DNA of 64,000 bases, from contig NZ_BCNV01000005.1 in the NCBI RefSeq assembly GCF_001570725.1, forward strand, positions 783,462-847,461, written 5' to 3'. Positions 61,892 to 64,000 of this stretch are shown here, piece by piece. Each line of letters begins with the position of its first letter. The stretch's first letter is position 1. Source of the stretch: Paenibacillus amylolyticus. GTDB taxonomy: Bacteria; Bacillota; Bacilli; Paenibacillales; Paenibacillaceae. Both the position numbers and the translations under genes were made by a program. The notes under the pieces were generated by a model. The model was given only the letters and a program-made list of their open reading frames with translations. It was not told the origin of the DNA and did not search any database.

Positions 61892-63265
61892 TCATGATCC
61901 ACTTAAATTGTTAGGGATGCGTTGAGATGCGCCTGTAAGCCATGCATCCTTATCATACCCTCGCTCTTCCCAGTAACCGATATGTTCGCTGTCGATGAGT
62001 TCAATGCGATTTAACCATTTTACTGATTTATAGGCATACATCTGAGGAATGACGAGCCGTACCGGACCACCAAGATCAGCAGGGATCGGTTTGCCATCAT
62101 GCATGACAGCGACCATAATATCTTCCATTTGTGCTTGATCCATCGTAATGGCATCCGTATACACGCCGTCACCGGAATAAAACTTAACACTATGAGCTTC
62201 CGGTTTGACCCCGGCTTGTTTCAAAAGCTGAGCAAGAGAAATGCCTTCCCAGGTATTCTTATATACAGACCAGCCCGTTACACAGTGAAAATCACTAACC
62301 TGTACGGTACGCGCGAGCTTCACAAACTGTTCCCAGTTCCAAACCTGTGCCCGTTCAACCAGTCCGTCAATTCGGAAAGACCAGTTTGCATTGGAGAAGG
62401 AAGGTATAGGCGTAACCGTATATACACGGAAATGACCTTCAGCTCCGCCTCCAATGGGAGGTGATGAGGCAGACAACGGTTGTGGCAAAGGAACCATACG
62501 GTTAGGATCGTTCTCTAGCATGCTATCAATACTGTTATCGATCTTGAGATTTCGCCCTACCCAGGATATAAATGTAGGTCCAAGAGTCACGGCGAGGCCA
62601 ACGCCGACAGCAGAACGGATGAAAGCTCGTCGTGTATACACCGGTTGAGGTCGCTCCTCTGATTTGAGGGGATCTCTCTCGGAACTGCGATCAAACTGGG
62701 AAGAAGATATAGCAGCCGGAGTTTCTTTTTCATCCGATATTGAATCAGATGGATCAGCTGTATCTTGAGTTTGTGTTGAAGTTGTAGTAGTTTTAACCGC
62801 ACGACGTGCAGGGTCCTTTAACCATTTGGTCCGAGTGATGGAGTGATAGATAATATAAGGCAAGCCCACCCAAGTCAGCAGGTCATGGATCAGCAGTGCC
62901 GCATTCGACCATCGAGGTCCAGCTAGCTTGAACTGCCATAGAACAATACCCGAGAGTAGCCATCCGACAAGCAGCGCAAGAACAATGATGGTGTTCACTC
63001 TTTGCCAAGGTCTGTTACGAAGTTGCTTCCAGTGCTTTCCGGCTAAAATCAAGTAATATACAACAGGTGCCAGCATGGCTAGCCCAACGATGATATGCAG
63101 CCATTTTAACCAGACACGTCCAATTCCGAGTATCTCTCGCCAAAAACCGCCTACCAGCATAAGACCCGATATAGCAAGGATTACAACAATCCAGGCATTC
63201 CAGGCATGGATGGAAACCAACTTTTTGCCGTAACCTTTACGCCTGTTCTTCAACCATTGTTTCAA
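61892..63265 (-). CDS. Membrane cytochrome b-like / molybdopterin oxidoreductase fusion (MsrP/YedY-like)
   Basis: 457 aa from TTG 63265 (GGGGTGAT upstream). Residues ~15-155 hold four membrane helices with His residues placed as in di-heme cytochrome b561-type proteins (LVSIHAWNAW, LKWLHIIVG, LLIHDLLTW, IYHSITR). A twin-arginine-like motif TRRAFIR (~211-217) follows a charged linker, then a hydrophobic segment. The C-terminal Oxidored_molyb domain (~275-450) has Cys328 in FHCVTGWSV, the molybdenum ligand. In many bacteria the heme subunit (MsrQ/YedZ) and molybdoenzyme (MsrP) are separate proteins; here they look fused. The electron acceptor or substrate is unknown; protein-methionine-sulfoxide repair is one guess. 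Confidence 0.85.
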   Translation of the reverse strand: MKQWLKNRRKGYGKKLVSIHAWNAWIVVILAISGLMLVGGFWREILGIGRVWLKWLHIIVGLAMLAPVVYYLILAGKHWKQLRNRPWQRVNTIIVLALLVGWLLSGIVLWQFKLAGPRWSNAALLIHDLLTWVGLPYIIYHSITRTKWLKDPARRAVKTTTTSTQTQDTADPSDSISDEKETPAAISSSQFDRSSERDPLKSEERPQPVYTRRAFIRSAVGVGLAVTLGPTFISWVGRNLKIDNSIDSMLENDPNRMVPLPQPLSASSPPIGGGAEGHFRVYTVTPIPSFSNANWSFRIDGLVERAQVWNWEQFVKLARTVQVSDFHCVTGWSVYKNTWEGISLAQLLKQAGVKPEAHSVKFYSGDGVYTDAITMDQAQMEDIMVAVMHDGKPIPADLGGPVRLVIPQMYAYKSVKWLNRIELIDSEHIGYWEERGYDKDAWLTGASQRIPNNLSGS

Positions 63266-63488
63266 GTGTGATCACCCCATATAGGTTAGTAATGAGTTTA
63301 TTTAGAACTTTGATATGTAATAGCCAGCTGTGAATGGAGTGCGTCATTTGTGTATAGGTGCATGTGAGATGGTTAAACGTTTGTTCATGACTTCTTATGA
63401 AAGTAGTACACTTGACTGCTTATCCTTATCCCTATATCTATATACCTTATTATAGAGTTTTTGGATCACTTTCTTCAAACCATGTAGT

Positions 63489-63521
63489 AGGGCAGGGATC
63501 GTTATCCCGATCGGGTGCCCT
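63489..63521. other. Hairpin in otherwise featureless region upstream of the rRNA operon
   Basis: AGGGCA/TGCCCT (63489-63494, 63516-63521) encloses GATCG/CGATC. The 63266-63721 stretch holds no gene I can support. The 75-codon frame at 63397-63624 has no ribosome site and low-complexity codons. Confidence 0.5.
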
Positions 63522-63721
63522 AGCTAGACCTCATCTAGATATTTCATTACTTATGGTTATGGAAGTGAGTAATATAGAAATGATGCATTTCTTTGACATG
63601 AAGTACACATTAAGGGTGTCTTAGATTTGTTCCAGATAATGTGTTCATGTGTCGAATATAGGTTGGAGGCATGGTGCCGCTGGTGAAAAAGTTAGATAGT
63701 CATAAGGTTAATTAAAAATGC

Positions 63722-63750
63722 TTGCTAAATAAATGACAACATGATATATT
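63722..63750 (+). promoter_or_regulatory. Ribosomal RNA promoter P1
   Basis: TTGCTA (63722-63727), 17-bp spacer, TATATT (63745-63750), preceded by an A/T-rich tract that could act as an UP element. Confidence 0.6.
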
Positions 63751-63812
63751 ATTTCTTGTCGCCTCAAACGAATGATTGTAGAAATGATTTGAACGGTGAC
63801 GAAAACAAAGTG

Positions 63813-63842
63813 TTGACAGTAAGTTAGTTAACATGATATGAT
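63813..63842 (+). promoter_or_regulatory. Ribosomal RNA promoter P2
   Basis: Perfect TTGACA (63813-63818), 18-bp spacer, TATGAT (63837-63842), about 135 bp before 16S. The tandem arrangement with P1 is typical of Bacillales rrn operons. Confidence 0.85.
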
Positions 63843-63850
63843 AAGATTCC

Positions 63851-63976
63851 TGTCCGGTTGAAAAGTGTCAACATAAACGGACATACAAGTTCCTTGAAAA
63901 CTGAACAAATGGATAGTAACTTTTGATTCACAATGAATCGTCAGATTCAAAATGAGCTTATCGCTCTTTTCAATAC
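63851..63976 (+). other. rRNA leader with processing/antitermination elements
   Basis: TGTCCG/CGGACA with inner GTTGA/TCAAC forms a hairpin at 63851-63883. CCTTGAAAACTGAAC (63892-63906) is the conserved leader/spacer motif of Bacillales rRNA operons. GAATC-GTCA-GATTC and GAGC-TTATC-GCTC hairpins and a boxA-like CGCTCTTTTCAA lie just before 16S. Confidence 0.6.
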
Positions 63977-64000
63977 TTTATTGGAGAGTTTGATCCTGGC
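63977..64000 (+). rRNA. 16S ribosomal RNA, 5' end (partial)
   Basis: The last bases, TTGGAGAGTTTGATCCTGGC, are the universal 16S start (the 27F primer region), preceded by a leader and two promoters. The gene continues beyond the window. Confidence 0.97.

Noticed and set aside
63397..63624. 75-codon frame upstream of the rRNA operon
   Set aside because: No ribosome-binding site, no recognisable domain, and it spans a hairpin; probably chance.
1..64000. CRISPR arrays, tRNA genes, prophage or insertion sequences
   Set aside because: Looked for regularly spaced short repeats, cloverleaf-type segments and transposase or integrase motifs; none was found. Only the tandem and dispersed repeats listed were seen.

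Overview
The window looks like chromosomal DNA of a Paenibacillus-type, spore-former-lineage Firmicute. This is inferred from gene content and style. There are frequent TTG and GTG starts with strong GGAGG-type ribosome sites, a ctpB-minJ pair next to ftsEX as in Bacillus, a pcrB-pcrA-ligA block, copper-amine-oxidase-like stalk domains, an S-layer-glycan-like locus, and the 5' end of a Firmicute-type 16S rRNA at the right edge. No species call was possible from sequence alone.

Layout. (1) 1-5.6 kb: cell-division and wall-remodelling block, with the ftsE 3' end, ftsX, an EnvC-like M23 peptidase, a CtpB-type S41 protease and a MinJ-like PDZ membrane protein. (2) 5.6-11.2 kb: a two-component system (minus strand) divergent from a three-gene ABC-2 exporter, resembling the LnrJK-LnrLMN lipid/antibiotic-resistance module, with a palindrome in the shared intergenic region. 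(3) 11.2-12.8 kb: motA-motB stator genes (minus). (4) 13.0-18.6 kb: uvrB and uvrA, separated by 0.73 kb of non-coding DNA holding four tandem 71-72 bp repeats and several very strong hairpins. (5) 18.9-29.2 kb: a small membrane protein, an HtrA-like protease next to a stalk-domain protein, a U32 peptidase/RNA-modification family protein and a SWIM-SNF2 helicase. (6) 29.2-54.9 kb: a large surface-polysaccharide locus. (7) 55-61.8 kb: a GDPD-like exported protein, pcrB, pcrA and ligA, with a dispersed stem-loop repeat family around pcrA. (8) 61.9-63.3 kb: a membrane cytochrome b-like/molybdopterin oxidoreductase fusion (minus). (9) 63.7-64.0 kb: tandem rRNA promoters, leader and the first bases of 16S rRNA.

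How the polysaccharide locus fits together. galU supplies UDP-glucose and rfbA/C/B/D supply dTDP-L-rhamnose. A WbaP-type transferase would start the chain on undecaprenyl phosphate. Two GT2 enzymes and a 1098-residue WbsX-GT4-GT2 protein would build it. A Wzm/Wzt ABC exporter with a C-terminal carbohydrate-binding domain would export it, and an O-antigen-ligase-family protein with TPR repeats would attach it. An acyltransferase and an LtaS-like phosphotransferase may decorate it. Inside the locus sits a complete CMP-Kdo pathway (arabinose-5-P isomerase, KdsA, KdsC and a cytidylyltransferase fused to an RraA-like aldolase). It is followed immediately by a protein that looks like a retaining beta-Kdo transferase (KpsC/WbbB type) with a long C-terminal coiled coil. 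My main hypothesis is that this is a Gram-positive counterpart of the Gram-negative systems in which a Kdo cap, placed by a coiled-coil 'ruler' enzyme, ends the polymer and is read by the Wzt carbohydrate-binding domain for export.
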